A DNA stretch of 51,076 nt from JANRKN01 sp033763435 (GCA_033763435.1 JANRKN010000167.1:1-51076); one strand, 5' to 3'; shown: positions 15,100 to 23,438, numbered from the stretch's first letter. Numbers and translations: made by a program. The notes: generated by a model not told the origin, from the sequence alone.

Positions 15100-16368
15100 T
15101 CACTCCTTGGGCGGCTCAGGGATCTCCGTGATCGGCTTGCCGAGGCGGGATTCGAGCAAGCGCTGGCGTTCCTCTCTCCGCTCAGCCAAACTCTGGGCGC
15201 GCTGTGCTTGCGGCGATTCGGGGTCGGACAGCCGAGCGCCCTTCACGACCTTTCGGAACTCCGCCAGCGAGTCTTCGTACCGGTTCCGCTCGAGCCGATT
15301 GAACACCACGTACCTCACGACTGGATGCGGATCGTTCATGAGCGCGTCGCGCGCCGACATCAAGGGTGAGTACGGCCGGTTCGGGAGTGACGAATAGGCC
15401 TCCGCTTCCTCGGCCTTGAGCTTCTCCATCTCCATTTCCCGCGCGAGCGCGGCCCGGATCCACCAGCGCTCTCCGGCAAACTCCAACGCCATCGGCAGCA
15501 ACGGCCCAAGCGTGCCCGACCCGATGATGCCGTCCCGGCTCCAAACTCGCGATTTCACCAGAATGTCTCGGGAAGATTCGATCGTCTCACGAAGCCGTTG
15601 CGCCGCCGTCGGCTTGGCGTCGGCTGGCCTCTTCACGGGAAGCTCGCCCGTTTCGGCCAGTTCGTCGATCGTGATCGCCGCGAGCCAAGGGTCAATCTGG
15701 AACATCGCGACCAGCACGCCGAACATCTTCTCTTGGCCAACCTCAGGCAGCCGGGCAATCACGCGGCGATAGATTTCTTCGCGCGAAAGCTGCTGAAACG
15801 AAGCAAGACGCTCATCACGCGGATCCGGCCCAAAAAAGAGGTAAAAGTCCCAGCGCTGAGGCTCAGCCTGCGGATTCGGAGGCCGCGCAACAATCTCTTT
15901 CTCGAGCGTCATCCAAGCCGGCGATCGCAGCAAAAACTCGACCGTGGTACCGTCAAAACTACCGTCAAGCGCCAGCTGCAAATACGGTGACATGCCGACA
16001 ATAATATCTACTCCCAGAAGCGGATCGACAGCGAGAATCTCCACAAGCGACGCCTTGGGCTGGGAAGGCTCCAGCGCCCTCAGCCTCTCCCGCGCCTCCT
16101 TCCGCGCCAGAGATTTCGCCCCGTCGCGAGTTTCTATCTCGTAATACGCGGCCGAAACCACACGCAGTCGTCCGTATGCTCGCACCCATGAGGCGACGCG
16201 CTCATCGGACTCGCCGACGCTCGACCCCAAATACTCGGTAGGCGAAGCGCTGTTGAGCCATGTGCCAGGCACCGCCGCAGCGGTCACAACGGCACCTCGA
16301 CAAGGTGCGCAAGCGCCGCCGACAATCATCAAAGAACAAACGCTGTACAGCGTAGATCCGAGTCGCAT
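15100..16368 (-). CDS. Orphan secreted protein between two repeat copies
   Basis: 422 residues from ATG 16366-16368, preceded by GGGAGG at good spacing; the frame is open 54 bp further up but without a ribosome site. A signal peptide (LYSVCSLMIVGGACAPCRGA) is followed by a mostly helical, charged chain with no recognised domain, ending in RLGKPITEIPEPPKE. One segment (DPHPVVRYVVFNRLERNRYE) looks like a HEAT-type helix pair. By eye the gene has more A/T and less biased codon use than its neighbours, and it is flanked by the two 94-bp repeats, which suggests acquisition. Function unknown. Confidence 0.7.
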   Translation of the reverse strand: MRLGSTLYSVCSLMIVGGACAPCRGAVVTAAAVPGTWLNSASPTEYLGSSVGESDERVASWVRAYGRLRVVSAAYYEIETRDGAKSLARKEARERLRALEPSQPKASLVEILAVDPLLGVDIIVGMSPYLQLALDGSFDGTTVEFLLRSPAWMTLEKEIVARPPNPQAEPQRWDFYLFFGPDPRDERLASFQQLSREEIYRRVIARLPEVGQEKMFGVLVAMFQIDPWLAAITIDELAETGELPVKRPADAKPTAAQRLRETIESSRDILVKSRVWSRDGIIGSGTLGPLLPMALEFAGERWWIRAALAREMEMEKLKAEEAEAYSSLPNRPYSPLMSARDALMNDPHPVVRYVVFNRLERNRYEDSLAEFRKVVKGARLSDPESPQAQRAQSLAERREERQRLLESRLGKPITEIPEPPKE

Positions 16369-16777
16369 TGCGAACCTCCCGGCAATGGGCACGATCTCAC
16401 GGAACTCGCACTTCGGCCTCAAGACGGCGAATCAAATCATCCTGCACCACAGGATGATCATCAATACTCTCATGATCCACGAGGCCAGATCCAGCAAAGT
16501 ACGGCACATCCTGATTTGACAACTGAGAGTCAAAGATCCACGGTGGCGGGCCAGGCCGCCAGCGAGCATTGAACCAGGCGGGTGGCACGGCTTGAGCGGG
16601 CTTGGGCGCTCAAGCCGTGGTTGAACGTCAACCGCACGGCTTGGCCCGAGCGCCAAGCCGTGGCACCCAAGGCAGGGCACCCAGTGCTCAGCATAACACG
16701 TCGCGCGGACGGTCGTGCCTCACGCCGAAGAAACCGATGCCACGCCGACAATCTTCATAGGACGCACAGATGCGCAA
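16369..16777. other. Intergenic region upstream of the orphan gene
   Basis: 409 bp between the orphan gene start and the feoB stop. It contains repeat copy 2 (16581-16674) and otherwise relatively A/T-rich sequence that should include the promoter of the orphan gene. No coding sequence is supported. Confidence 0.5.
16581..16674. repeat. 94-bp palindromic repeat element, copy 2
   Basis: Direct copy of the element at 14993-15086, offset exactly 1588 bp with no indel. Both internal hairpins are perfect here: CGGCTTGAGCG / CGCTCAAGCCG and CACGGCTTGGC / GCCAAGCCGTG. The outer ends GGTGGCACGGCTTG and CAAGCCGTGGCACC are near-perfect inverted repeats. Confidence 0.88.
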
Positions 16778-18835
16778 TCACCCCGCCAGCGTGAACGCGA
16801 GCCATCCGCCCGCGTACGCGAGGGCGAACATCCACCCCAATTGCAGCGCGGCCCACTTCAGCCCGCCCGCCTCGCGCGCCGTCACCGCCAGCGTCGGCAG
16901 GCACTGCATCGCCAGAACGTAATACACCAGCAGCGCCCAGCACACGGGCCGGGTAAAGATCGGCCCGGCCTGCGCGGGCTCGCCCGTCCCGTCCGCGGCC
17001 AGTGTCTCGGCCCGCCAAGAACCCCGCCGGGCGTTCGCGACCGTTTCCAGCACGGTCTGGTCGCCCACGTCGTCGCTCCCGGCCTCGGTCACGACCGCCA
17101 TCGTCGAGACGAACACCTCGCGCGCCGCGAAGCTCGTCACCACGCCGATCGAGAGCTTCCAATCAAACCCCAGCGGCGCAAACAGGGGCTGCACCGCCTG
17201 ACCCATCCGCCCGGCATAGCTCCGCTCCAGCGCGTGCGAGGCCTGCACGCTCTCGGCCTGCGCGACCAGCCCGTCGCGCGCCTCGGGCGTGGGCGCCGCC
17301 TCGGCCTGCGCCCGCAGCTCCTGCGCCCGCGCGGGGGGCTCGACGTGCGGATAGCTGCTGAGCCACCAGAGCACGATGCAGATCGCAAGGATGTTCGTCC
17401 CCGCGTTCTTCAGGAAGATCCACCCGCGGTCGAGCGTCGCCGAGAGGGCGTTGCGCAGCCCCGGGCGCTTGTACGTGGGCAGTTCGATCGCCATGGGCCG
17501 GCTCGCGCCGCGGAGGATCGTGCGCCGGGCGATGAGCGCGCTGACCAGCCCCGCGACGACGCCCAGCGCATAACACCCGACGAACGCGAGCGCCGCGAGC
17601 AGGGGCGAATCGCGAAACAGCAGCGTGGTCAGCAGCACGTACACCGGGATGCGGGCCGAGCAGGTCATGAACGGCGCGACGAGGATCGTCGCCAGCCGCT
17701 CGCGCCGATCGGGCACGCCCCGGCACGCCATGATCCCCGGCAGCGCGCACGCATGGCTCGAAAGCAGCGGCACAAACGCGTGCCCGGGCAGGCCGAAGGG
17801 CCTCAGCACGCGGTCCATCATCAAGGCCGCACGCGCGAGATACCCCGTGTCCTCGAGGATCGAGATCAGGAAGAACAACAGACAGATCTGCGGCAAGAAG
17901 ATCACCGTCGCGCCGATGCCCGCGATGATGCCGTTGGCCAGCAGGTCCGTCAGGATGCCTTCGGGCAGGTGCGCCGCCGTCCAGTGCGCGCTGAAGGAGA
18001 ACAGCGCGTCGATCCAGTCCATCGGATACGTCGCGAGCTTGAAGATCGCCGCGAACAGCAGCGTCATCACGCCCGCGAAGACGAGCATGCCCCACAGCGG
18101 ATGCACCAGCACGCGGTCGAGCCGATCGGTGAACGTGTCGGCGCTCTCACCGCGCGCAGGGCCCGCGTCGGCGCTCTCGCGCGAAGCCACCAGCGCGTAC
18201 GTCTCCTCGGCCCAGGCCTCGAGCCCCTCGCGCGAGCCGGGCGGCGTGCGATTAGGAATCGTGAACCGCCCCTCGCTGAGCCTCGCGCGGAGCTGATCGA
18301 GCCCCGCGCCCGAACGCGCCGAGCACGCCAGCACCTCGCACCCCAGGCGCGAGGCGAGCACCGCCGGATCGATCCGCAGGCCGCGGGCGCGAGCGAGATC
18401 GGTCATGTTCAGCACGACGAGCGTCGGCAGCCTTCGGCGCAGCGCCTCGCCCACGAACACCAGATTCCGCGGCAGATTCGTCGCATCGGCCACGATCACC
18501 ACCGCGTCGGGCTCGCGCGCGTCGTCACCGGCCGCGAGCGTCCCGGCGAGCACCTCTCGGCAGACGCGCGACTCAGACTGAGGCAGCTCGAGCGAATACG
18601 CGCCGGGCAGGTCGATGATCTCGACCTCGCGCGCCGCGCCCTGCAGCGTGCCGATTCTGGCTTCTTGCGTCGTGCCCGGAAAATTGCTCGTCTTGTGCCG
18701 AAGGCCCGAGAGGGCGTTGAAGATCGTCGTCTTGCCCGTGTTGGGGTTGCCCAGCAGCGCAACGCGTGGCATCGCGTCGGGCCGATCGGGCATCAGGCTC
18801 GACCATGTTGAGTTCGGCGCCGTCGCGGTCGTCAT
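16778..18835 (-). CDS. feoB: Ferrous iron transporter B
   Basis: GTP-driven Fe(II) importer of the inner membrane. 685 residues, somewhat shorter than the E. coli protein. The G-domain has G1 GNPNTGKT (29-36), switch FPGTTQEA, G3 DLPGAYSL, G4 NMTD and G5 SARSG. The membrane part has the two gate motifs with LPQICLLFFLISILEDTGYL and APFMTCSARIPVYVLL, and the conserved FAAREVFVSTMAVV near the end. It begins 3 nt after feoA and is the last gene of the operon thioredoxin-fold protein - trmL - feoA - feoB. No Fur box could be identified with confidence. Confidence 0.95.
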   Translation of the reverse strand: MTTATAPNSTWSSLMPDRPDAMPRVALLGNPNTGKTTIFNALSGLRHKTSNFPGTTQEARIGTLQGAAREVEIIDLPGAYSLELPQSESRVCREVLAGTLAAGDDAREPDAVVIVADATNLPRNLVFVGEALRRRLPTLVVLNMTDLARARGLRIDPAVLASRLGCEVLACSARSGAGLDQLRARLSEGRFTIPNRTPPGSREGLEAWAEETYALVASRESADAGPARGESADTFTDRLDRVLVHPLWGMLVFAGVMTLLFAAIFKLATYPMDWIDALFSFSAHWTAAHLPEGILTDLLANGIIAGIGATVIFLPQICLLFFLISILEDTGYLARAALMMDRVLRPFGLPGHAFVPLLSSHACALPGIMACRGVPDRRERLATILVAPFMTCSARIPVYVLLTTLLFRDSPLLAALAFVGCYALGVVAGLVSALIARRTILRGASRPMAIELPTYKRPGLRNALSATLDRGWIFLKNAGTNILAICIVLWWLSSYPHVEPPARAQELRAQAEAAPTPEARDGLVAQAESVQASHALERSYAGRMGQAVQPLFAPLGFDWKLSIGVVTSFAAREVFVSTMAVVTEAGSDDVGDQTVLETVANARRGSWRAETLAADGTGEPAQAGPIFTRPVCWALLVYYVLAMQCLPTLAVTAREAGGLKWAALQLGWMFALAYAGGWLAFTLAG

Positions 18836-18838
18836 GGC

Positions 18839-19318
18839 TCAGGCCAGTTCGACCTGGACGCGCTCAGCCAGGGGCTTGGCCAGGCCAATCCGGCACGAGC
18901 AGACGCACCCGGCCGTCGCCGACGTCCCGCCCATCACTTCCACGATGCACGGCTCGCCGAGCCGGCAGAGCCTCACCTCGGCCGCGGGGCGCAGGCCCAT
19001 CGCGCGAAGGAGCTGGGCGTCATCGTCGGCAAGGTCCGCCGAGCGAACGATCCCGCGCTGGCCGGGCTTCATCGTCGCCAGCGACACCGTCACCGCGCCG
19101 CGAGCCTGGCTCCGCGACTCCGGAAACGCCGGGAGTGCGCGACCACCGCCAGCCCCACCGTTGGCCCCGGCACAACAGCCAGCGCCGACGGGCTCGCTTC
19201 GTCCGCTCTCCATGCCCGAACAGCAGTCCTTCACGGCGCGACCTCGCTCCCGCACACCCTCGCCCAAGTCTACGGCATCCTGAGACTCAGTCGCAACCCA
19301 GATCTGAAAATCGGACAC
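18839..19318 (-). CDS. feoA: FeoA-domain protein with Cys-rich N-terminal extension
   Basis: 159 residues, twice the length of ordinary FeoA (about 75-85). The C-terminal part from about residue 78 (VSLATMKPGQRGIVRSADLA, LLRAMGLRPAAEVRLCR) is the SH3-like FeoA domain that assists FeoB. The N-terminal part contains two Cys-Cys pairs (VKDCCSGMESG and VGAGCCAGANGG), and the domain end has CVCSCR where typical FeoA has none. Start GTG 19318 is 12 nt after trmL; an alternative GTG at 19234 (just before KDCC) has GAGG upstream. The cysteines may bind iron or an Fe-S centre; this is inference. Confidence 0.85.
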   Translation of the reverse strand: MSDFQIWVATESQDAVDLGEGVRERGRAVKDCCSGMESGRSEPVGAGCCAGANGGAGGGRALPAFPESRSQARGAVTVSLATMKPGQRGIVRSADLADDDAQLLRAMGLRPAAEVRLCRLGEPCIVEVMGGTSATAGCVCSCRIGLAKPLAERVQVELA

Positions 19319-19330
19319 ACTCGCCGGTTA

Positions 19331-19948
19331 TCAGCCGCCCCGCGCGACCGACGCGAGGTCGAGGTTGCCGCGTTCATCCAGCCCCACGGCGCCCGCCGCG
19401 AGGCTCTGGCGGATCGCCTCCGTCAGCGCCGCACACACCGCCGTGGCGAGGTTCAGCCCGCGCTCGCCCGGCACCATCGGGAACCGCAGCACCCGTGCGG
19501 GATCCTGCGCAAGCAAGTCGGTCGGCAGGCCCTTGGTCTCCTTGCCGAAGACGAGATGGTCGCCCGGCGCGAAGCTCGCCTCGAACATGGGCCTCGGGCG
19601 CGCGGGACCGGCGGGGGTCGCGAACTCGGCGAGCCCAGAAAACATCCACGCCCGCGCGGGCCGGGCCGCCGCGACGTACGCCGCGTGCGACTCGTGATGC
19701 CGCACGTCGAGCCTGGGCCAGTAGTCCAGCCCCGCACGCCGGCAGGCCTTCTCGCTCGTGTCAAAGCCCAGCGGATGAATCAGGTGCAGCGCCGACGCGA
19801 ACGCGACGCACGTGCGCCCGATGTTGCCCGTGTTGTTCGGGATCTCGGGCTCGACGAGGACGACATGAAACAGCGGCGCGGGTCGCTCCGATCGCGTTTC
19901 GTGTTCTGTCGCCACGCCGTTCACTGGCCCTTTCACTGGCCCTTTCAC
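19331..19948 (-). CDS. trmL: tRNA (cytidine/uridine-34-2'-O-)-methyltransferase
   Basis: SAM-dependent SPOUT methyltransferase that modifies the wobble ribose in leucine tRNAs. PEIPNNTGNIGRTCVAF is motif 1, FGKETKGLP motif 2 and MVPGERGLNLATAV motif 3, which form the trefoil knot. 205 residues from the first GTG, against about 155-160 in the family; the extra head is encoded by a 12-bp triplicated sequence giving KGPVKGPV, so one of several in-register GTGs (19948, 19936, 19924) is the start. The first overlaps the stop of the upstream gene (GTGA). It lies unexpectedly inside the feo operon. Confidence 0.88.
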   Translation of the reverse strand: MKGPVKGPVNGVATEHETRSERPAPLFHVVLVEPEIPNNTGNIGRTCVAFASALHLIHPLGFDTSEKACRRAGLDYWPRLDVRHHESHAAYVAAARPARAWMFSGLAEFATPAGPARPRPMFEASFAPGDHLVFGKETKGLPTDLLAQDPARVLRFPMVPGERGLNLATAVCAALTEAIRQSLAAGAVGLDERGNLDLASVARGG

Positions 19949-19956
19949 TGGCCCTT
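19921..19956. repeat. Three perfect 12-bp tandem repeats at a stop/start junction
   Basis: Three identical units TCACTGGCCCTT. On the coding (minus) strand each unit is AAGGGCCAGTGA: it gives Lys-Gly-Gln-stop in the upstream frame and a GTG start in the trmL frame, and each also carries a weak Shine-Dalgarno-like AAGGG. Repeat number therefore changes the number of possible trmL starts. Confidence 0.9.
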
Positions 19957-21237
19957 GGACTTGAGGTACGCGTCCTCAGCCGCCCGGCGGTTCTTGATCG
20001 CCGGGTCCACCGCGAGCACGCGGTCCACCGCGATCTTGAACCCATCGCGCCCGACGCTCCCCGCGTAGCGCACCACGCCGTCGGTCGAGACCACGACCGC
20101 GAACGGCATCGGCTCCTGCTGTGTGTTCTGCATCACGCCCTGCATCATCTGACCCGTCGGATCGACGGTGTAGAAATGCTGCGGCGTGCGGTTGCCCAGG
20201 AAGCGCTTCAGCCGCGCCTCGAACGCCTCGGGCGAGGTCGCCGAGGGATCCTGCATCCCGTTCTGCGACAGAGGCGACAGCACGCCCACCACCACAAGGT
20301 CCCGGCGATTCTGCGTCTGCAGCAGGTCCATCCGGTCCATCGGGCGATAGCTCTCCGGGAAGTCCGGGTTCCAGAAGTACGCGATGATCGCCCGCCCCTT
20401 GGTCTTGGGCTTGCGGGGCAGCATCGGCGTGTCCTCGCTGATCGCCTCGAACCGCATCGGGCCCTGCGACTGACCCGACTCATCGCGACGGACCGGAGGC
20501 CAGCCCGCTCGCGCGTAATCCTCTTCCGTGGGCGCCGTGAACGGAACGTCGGGGATCTCCGTCAGGTCCACCTTCTCGCGGATCGCGGCGGTGCGAGCTT
20601 CCTGCTCGCGACGGAGCCGGTCCGCCTCGGCCAGCCGATCATTGATCGAGCCCGCCTTGTCGCGCGACTCCTTCACGACGATCTCCACGGCCTTCTCGAC
20701 CGACTCGGTCGCAATATCCGCAAACCGCAACTGCCCCGCGCGGTCGATCACGTAGAAGTCCGGGTCCGCGTCGCTGCCGAGCTTGGCGCGGAATTCGTTC
20801 TTGGCATCCAGCGCGACCAGAAGCTTCGCGGGCGCCGCGGCCGAGGGCTTCGCCGCGTCCTTCCAGCCTTCCTGATTGTGCACCAGCACCACGATCAGCC
20901 CGTCCTTGGCGTACTGCTCGGCCAGGCGCTTGCCCAGCGCCGCGGCCCGCGCGCTCGGACGGTGCCAGTCCGACCACATCGCGATCAGCACCGGCGCACC
21001 GGCCGTGTCCGCGGGCGAGAGCGCCTTGCCACCCGTCCACTCCGACAGCAGGCCCCACGCCTCGGTCGGGAACGCGGTGAGTTCCATCTTGGCCTGCGAC
21101 GCGACGCGCACGCCTTCCCACTCGCGGACCACACCCTCGCGGTTGAGGGTCGGCGCGGGCTGCGCAAAGGCCTGCCCCGCCGCCGCCGTCAGGATCAGAC
21201 CCACCGACCAACCCGCCAGCTTCATGTTCCGCGCCAT
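19945..21237 (-). CDS. Secreted protein with two cysteine-free thioredoxin-like folds
   Basis: 430 residues from ATG 21235-21237 with AAGGGA upstream. A signal peptide (VGLILTAAAGQAFA) leads to a first redoxin-like domain (PVLIAMWSDWHRPSARAAAL ... DPDFYVIDRAGQLRFAD), a charged helical linker, and a second one (GRAIIAYFWNPDFPES ... QHFYTVDPTGQMMQG, PFAVVVSTDGVVRYAGS). The CxxC of true thioredoxins is replaced (WSDWHRPS; FWNPDFPE), and I see no cysteine in the whole protein, so it cannot be a thiol oxidoreductase. First gene of the trmL-feoAB operon. Role unknown; a binding or chaperone function is a guess. Confidence 0.75.
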   Translation of the reverse strand: MARNMKLAGWSVGLILTAAAGQAFAQPAPTLNREGVVREWEGVRVASQAKMELTAFPTEAWGLLSEWTGGKALSPADTAGAPVLIAMWSDWHRPSARAAALGKRLAEQYAKDGLIVVLVHNQEGWKDAAKPSAAAPAKLLVALDAKNEFRAKLGSDADPDFYVIDRAGQLRFADIATESVEKAVEIVVKESRDKAGSINDRLAEADRLRREQEARTAAIREKVDLTEIPDVPFTAPTEEDYARAGWPPVRRDESGQSQGPMRFEAISEDTPMLPRKPKTKGRAIIAYFWNPDFPESYRPMDRMDLLQTQNRRDLVVVGVLSPLSQNGMQDPSATSPEAFEARLKRFLGNRTPQHFYTVDPTGQMMQGVMQNTQQEPMPFAVVVSTDGVVRYAGSVGRDGFKIAVDRVLAVDPAIKNRRAAEDAYLKSKGQ

Positions 21238-21397
21238 GCTCAATCCCTTCATCCGGATGATGTGCTCGAAGGTGTGCAAAGACGTCCCGGCCACCCGCCG
21301 AGACGCAGATCCTACCGCGCCGGGCCTTGCCGGGTTCGACGCGGCGTCCCGACGGTCGTTCCGCTGGGCGCCGCCGCAGCCGCCCGAATGGCCTGTC

Positions 21398-21769
21398 TTA
21401 CCCCGAACGACCCGCCAAGGTCAGCAGAACCTCGGGCAAGTGGTGGTCAAACGCCCCCCGCGTCAGGACTTCGTCCGCCCCGGCGTCCCTCGCGGCCTGG
21501 AGCGTGTCCTTCGCGACATGAGGCCCGAAGCACAGCACCCGCACCGCGGGCGGCGCCTGTCCCTCGGCCGGGCGTTTGACGTACCGGATCAGTTCAAGCG
21601 ACAGGTCGGGCGATTCCAGGTCGCAGATCAGCGCCTTGACGGGCGAGTCGGCCAGGCGCGCCTTGAGCATGTCCAAGTTCCGCACAGGTCGGGCGGGCAG
21701 GCCCAGGTCCTCCGCCGTCGCCTTGATGCGGGTCGCCCAGAGCAGGTCGCTGGCCAGATAAAGGATCAT
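21398..21769 (-). CDS. Receiver-like (CheY-fold) domain protein
   Basis: 123 residues. MILYLASDLLWATRIKATAEDLG, KALICDLESPDLSLELIRYVK and RVLCFGPHVAKDTLQAARDAGADEVLTRGAF follow the alternating strand/helix pattern of response-regulator receivers. The aspartate in ALICDLESPD sits where the phospho-acceptor would be, but the acidic pair at the first strand (usually DD) is absent, so phosphorylation is doubtful. CATAAT ends 6 nt before the ATG, matching the leaderless pattern. It lies 160 bp upstream of the feo operon. Partner unknown. Confidence 0.65.
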   Translation of the reverse strand: MILYLASDLLWATRIKATAEDLGLPARPVRNLDMLKARLADSPVKALICDLESPDLSLELIRYVKRPAEGQAPPAVRVLCFGPHVAKDTLQAARDAGADEVLTRGAFDHHLPEVLLTLAGRSG

Positions 21770-21775
21770 CGCCCG

Positions 21776-21781
21776 ATTATG
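21776..21781 (-). promoter_or_regulatory. -10 hexamer of a predicted leaderless receiver-gene promoter
   Basis: CATAAT on the minus strand, five of six matches to TATAAT, 6 nt before the ATG at 21769. No Shine-Dalgarno is present. Confidence 0.5.
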
Positions 21782-21947
21782 GCCCGTCCGGACCGGTCAG
21801 AGAAGCGGCCGAGTGGAGTGGCCCAGAGTGCGGGAGGGGAGTTAGGATGGAGACCCTGCCCGGCGCGGCGTCGCCCGGTGTCGGGGGTCCATACGTGCGT
21901 GCGGGGCAATCTGAGGGCCCCCACTTCACCTTGACGGGATGTGATGC

Positions 21948-23294
21948 ATGAGCGCGACGATGAGCAAGCCGGCCGCGGGGGATTCGGGCTTAGCGGGGGC
22001 GTACGACCACCCGATCTTCCACGAACTGAGCTTCCCCAAGGATCCGTCGAACCTGTACCGCGAGACGGTTGGGTCGATGCTCCAGGCCGCCGACGTCATG
22101 GGCCTGCCCCAGTACCTCAAGCTGGTGCTCGCCCAGCCCAAGAATGAGATCATGGTCCACTTCCCCGTCCGCATGGACGACGGCACGTGGAAACTCTTCA
22201 AGGGCTACCGCGTTCAGCACAACAACGCGCTCGGGCCCTACAAGGGCGGCCTGCGCTTCCACCCCGACGTTCACCTCGATGACGTCAAGAGCCTCGCCTT
22301 CCTCATGACCATGAAGTGCTCGCTCGTCGGCGTGCCCTACGGCGGCGGCAAGGGCGGCATCAAGGTCGACTCCCGCGCCCACAGCAAGGGCGAGATGGAG
22401 CGCATCGTCCGCCGGTTCACCACCGCCATCGCTCACAACATCGGGCCCGATTACGACATCCCCGCGCCCGACGTCGGCAGCGGCGCACAGCACATGGCCT
22501 GGATCGCCGACACGTACAGCTTCCTTTCCGAGATCGGCGGCGACAACCCCGCCGCGGTCATCACCGGCAAGCCCATCGAGTACGGCGGCTCACTCGGCCG
22601 CGAGAAGGCCACCGGTCAGGGCGTCGTCGACACCCTCGTTGAGATGCTCCCGGAACTCGGCCTCAAGCCCAACCAGTGCACGTTCAGCGTGCTGGGCTAC
22701 GGCAACGTCGGCTCGTGGTCGGGCCGGATCTTCCAGGACAAGGGCGCGAAGATGATCGCGGTTGCCGACCATACCGGCTTCATCCGCAACGATCAGGGCA
22801 TCGACGCCCATGACCTGGCGACCTATGTCTCCACCAAGGGCGGCGTGGGCGGCTATCCGAAGGCCACGGCGATCAGCAAGGACGAGTTCTACAAGACCAA
22901 GGTCGACGTCTTCATCCCCGCGGCGCTCGAGCAGATGATCCAGGAGCCCGAGGCCAAGATGATCGACTGCAAGGTCGTCGCCGAGGGCGCCAACGCCCCC
23001 ACCACCCCCGCGGGTGAGCGCGTCCTCAACGCCAAGGGCGTCGAAGTCCTTCCCGCCATCCTCTGCAACGCGGGCGGCGTCACGGTGTCGTACTTCGAGT
23101 GGGTCCAGAACAAGACGTTCCAGAGCTGGGACCTCGAGCACGTCGACCGCGAACTGAACAAGCACATGGTCCGCGCGGCTCAGCAGACCCGCGCGGCCCG
23201 GAAGAAGTACAAGTGCAGCCTCCGCATCGCGGCCTATGCCGCGGCGCTCGAACGCCTCGCCAAGGCCTACGAAGTCCGCGGCATCTTCCCGTGA
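21948..23294 (+). CDS. gdhA: Glutamate dehydrogenase
   Basis: Interconverts glutamate and 2-oxoglutarate plus ammonia with NAD(P)H. 448 residues, the hexameric small-subunit type. GPYKGGLRFHPDV binds substrate, VPYGGGKGGIKVD carries the catalytic lysine (about K135), APDVGSG the following loop, SVLGYGNVGSW the Rossmann dinucleotide fold, and VAEGANAPTTPAGERVL the C-terminal signature. ATG 21948 was taken; ATG 21960 is also possible. It ends in a triple palindrome array and a terminator, so it forms its own unit. TAGGAT about 100 bp upstream may be the -10. Confidence 0.95.
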   Translation: MSATMSKPAAGDSGLAGAYDHPIFHELSFPKDPSNLYRETVGSMLQAADVMGLPQYLKLVLAQPKNEIMVHFPVRMDDGTWKLFKGYRVQHNNALGPYKGGLRFHPDVHLDDVKSLAFLMTMKCSLVGVPYGGGKGGIKVDSRAHSKGEMERIVRRFTTAIAHNIGPDYDIPAPDVGSGAQHMAWIADTYSFLSEIGGDNPAAVITGKPIEYGGSLGREKATGQGVVDTLVEMLPELGLKPNQCTFSVLGYGNVGSWSGRIFQDKGAKMIAVADHTGFIRNDQGIDAHDLATYVSTKGGVGGYPKATAISKDEFYKTKVDVFIPAALEQMIQEPEAKMIDCKVVAEGANAPTTPAGERVLNAKGVEVLPAILCNAGGVTVSYFEWVQNKTFQSWDLEHVDRELNKHMVRAAQQTRAARKKYKCSLRIAAYAAALERLAKAYEVRGIFP

Positions 23295-23299
23295 CCAAG

Positions 23300-23383
23300 T
23301 CGCCCGCCTCCGCGGGCGAGGGATCTCGTCGCTCGCCTCCGCGGGCGAAGGGATCTCGTCGCCCGCCTCCGCGGGCGAAAGCC
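23300..23383. repeat. Three tandem 30-bp units, each a GC-rich palindrome
   Basis: Units start near 23300, 23329 and 23359; each contains CGCCCGC-CTCC-GCGGGCG (the middle one with one change) followed by AGGGATCTCG in the first two. They start a few bases after the gdhA stop. Each unit folds as a hairpin, so the transcript end would carry three in a row before the terminator. There are no spacers, so it is not a CRISPR. Confidence 0.8.
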
Positions 23384-23398
23384 ACCGCCTCGTTCCAC

Positions 23399-23429
23399 GC
23401 CCGGGCCCCGCGCTCGGGCGTTTTCTTTG
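23399..23429 (+). terminator. Rho-independent terminator of gdhA
   Basis: CGCCCG (23399-23404) pairs with CGGGCG (23415-23420), followed at once by TTTTCTTT. The tail also carries the GGAG ribosome site of the next gene. Confidence 0.65.
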
Positions 23430-23438
23430 GAGTCTCCA

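Noticed and set aside
15100..16674. Insertion sequence
   Set aside because: The bracketed gene has a signal peptide and no transposase motifs; only a repeat-flanked unit can be claimed.
23300..23383. CRISPR array
   Set aside because: The three palindromic units are directly adjacent with no variable spacers, and there are no cas genes.
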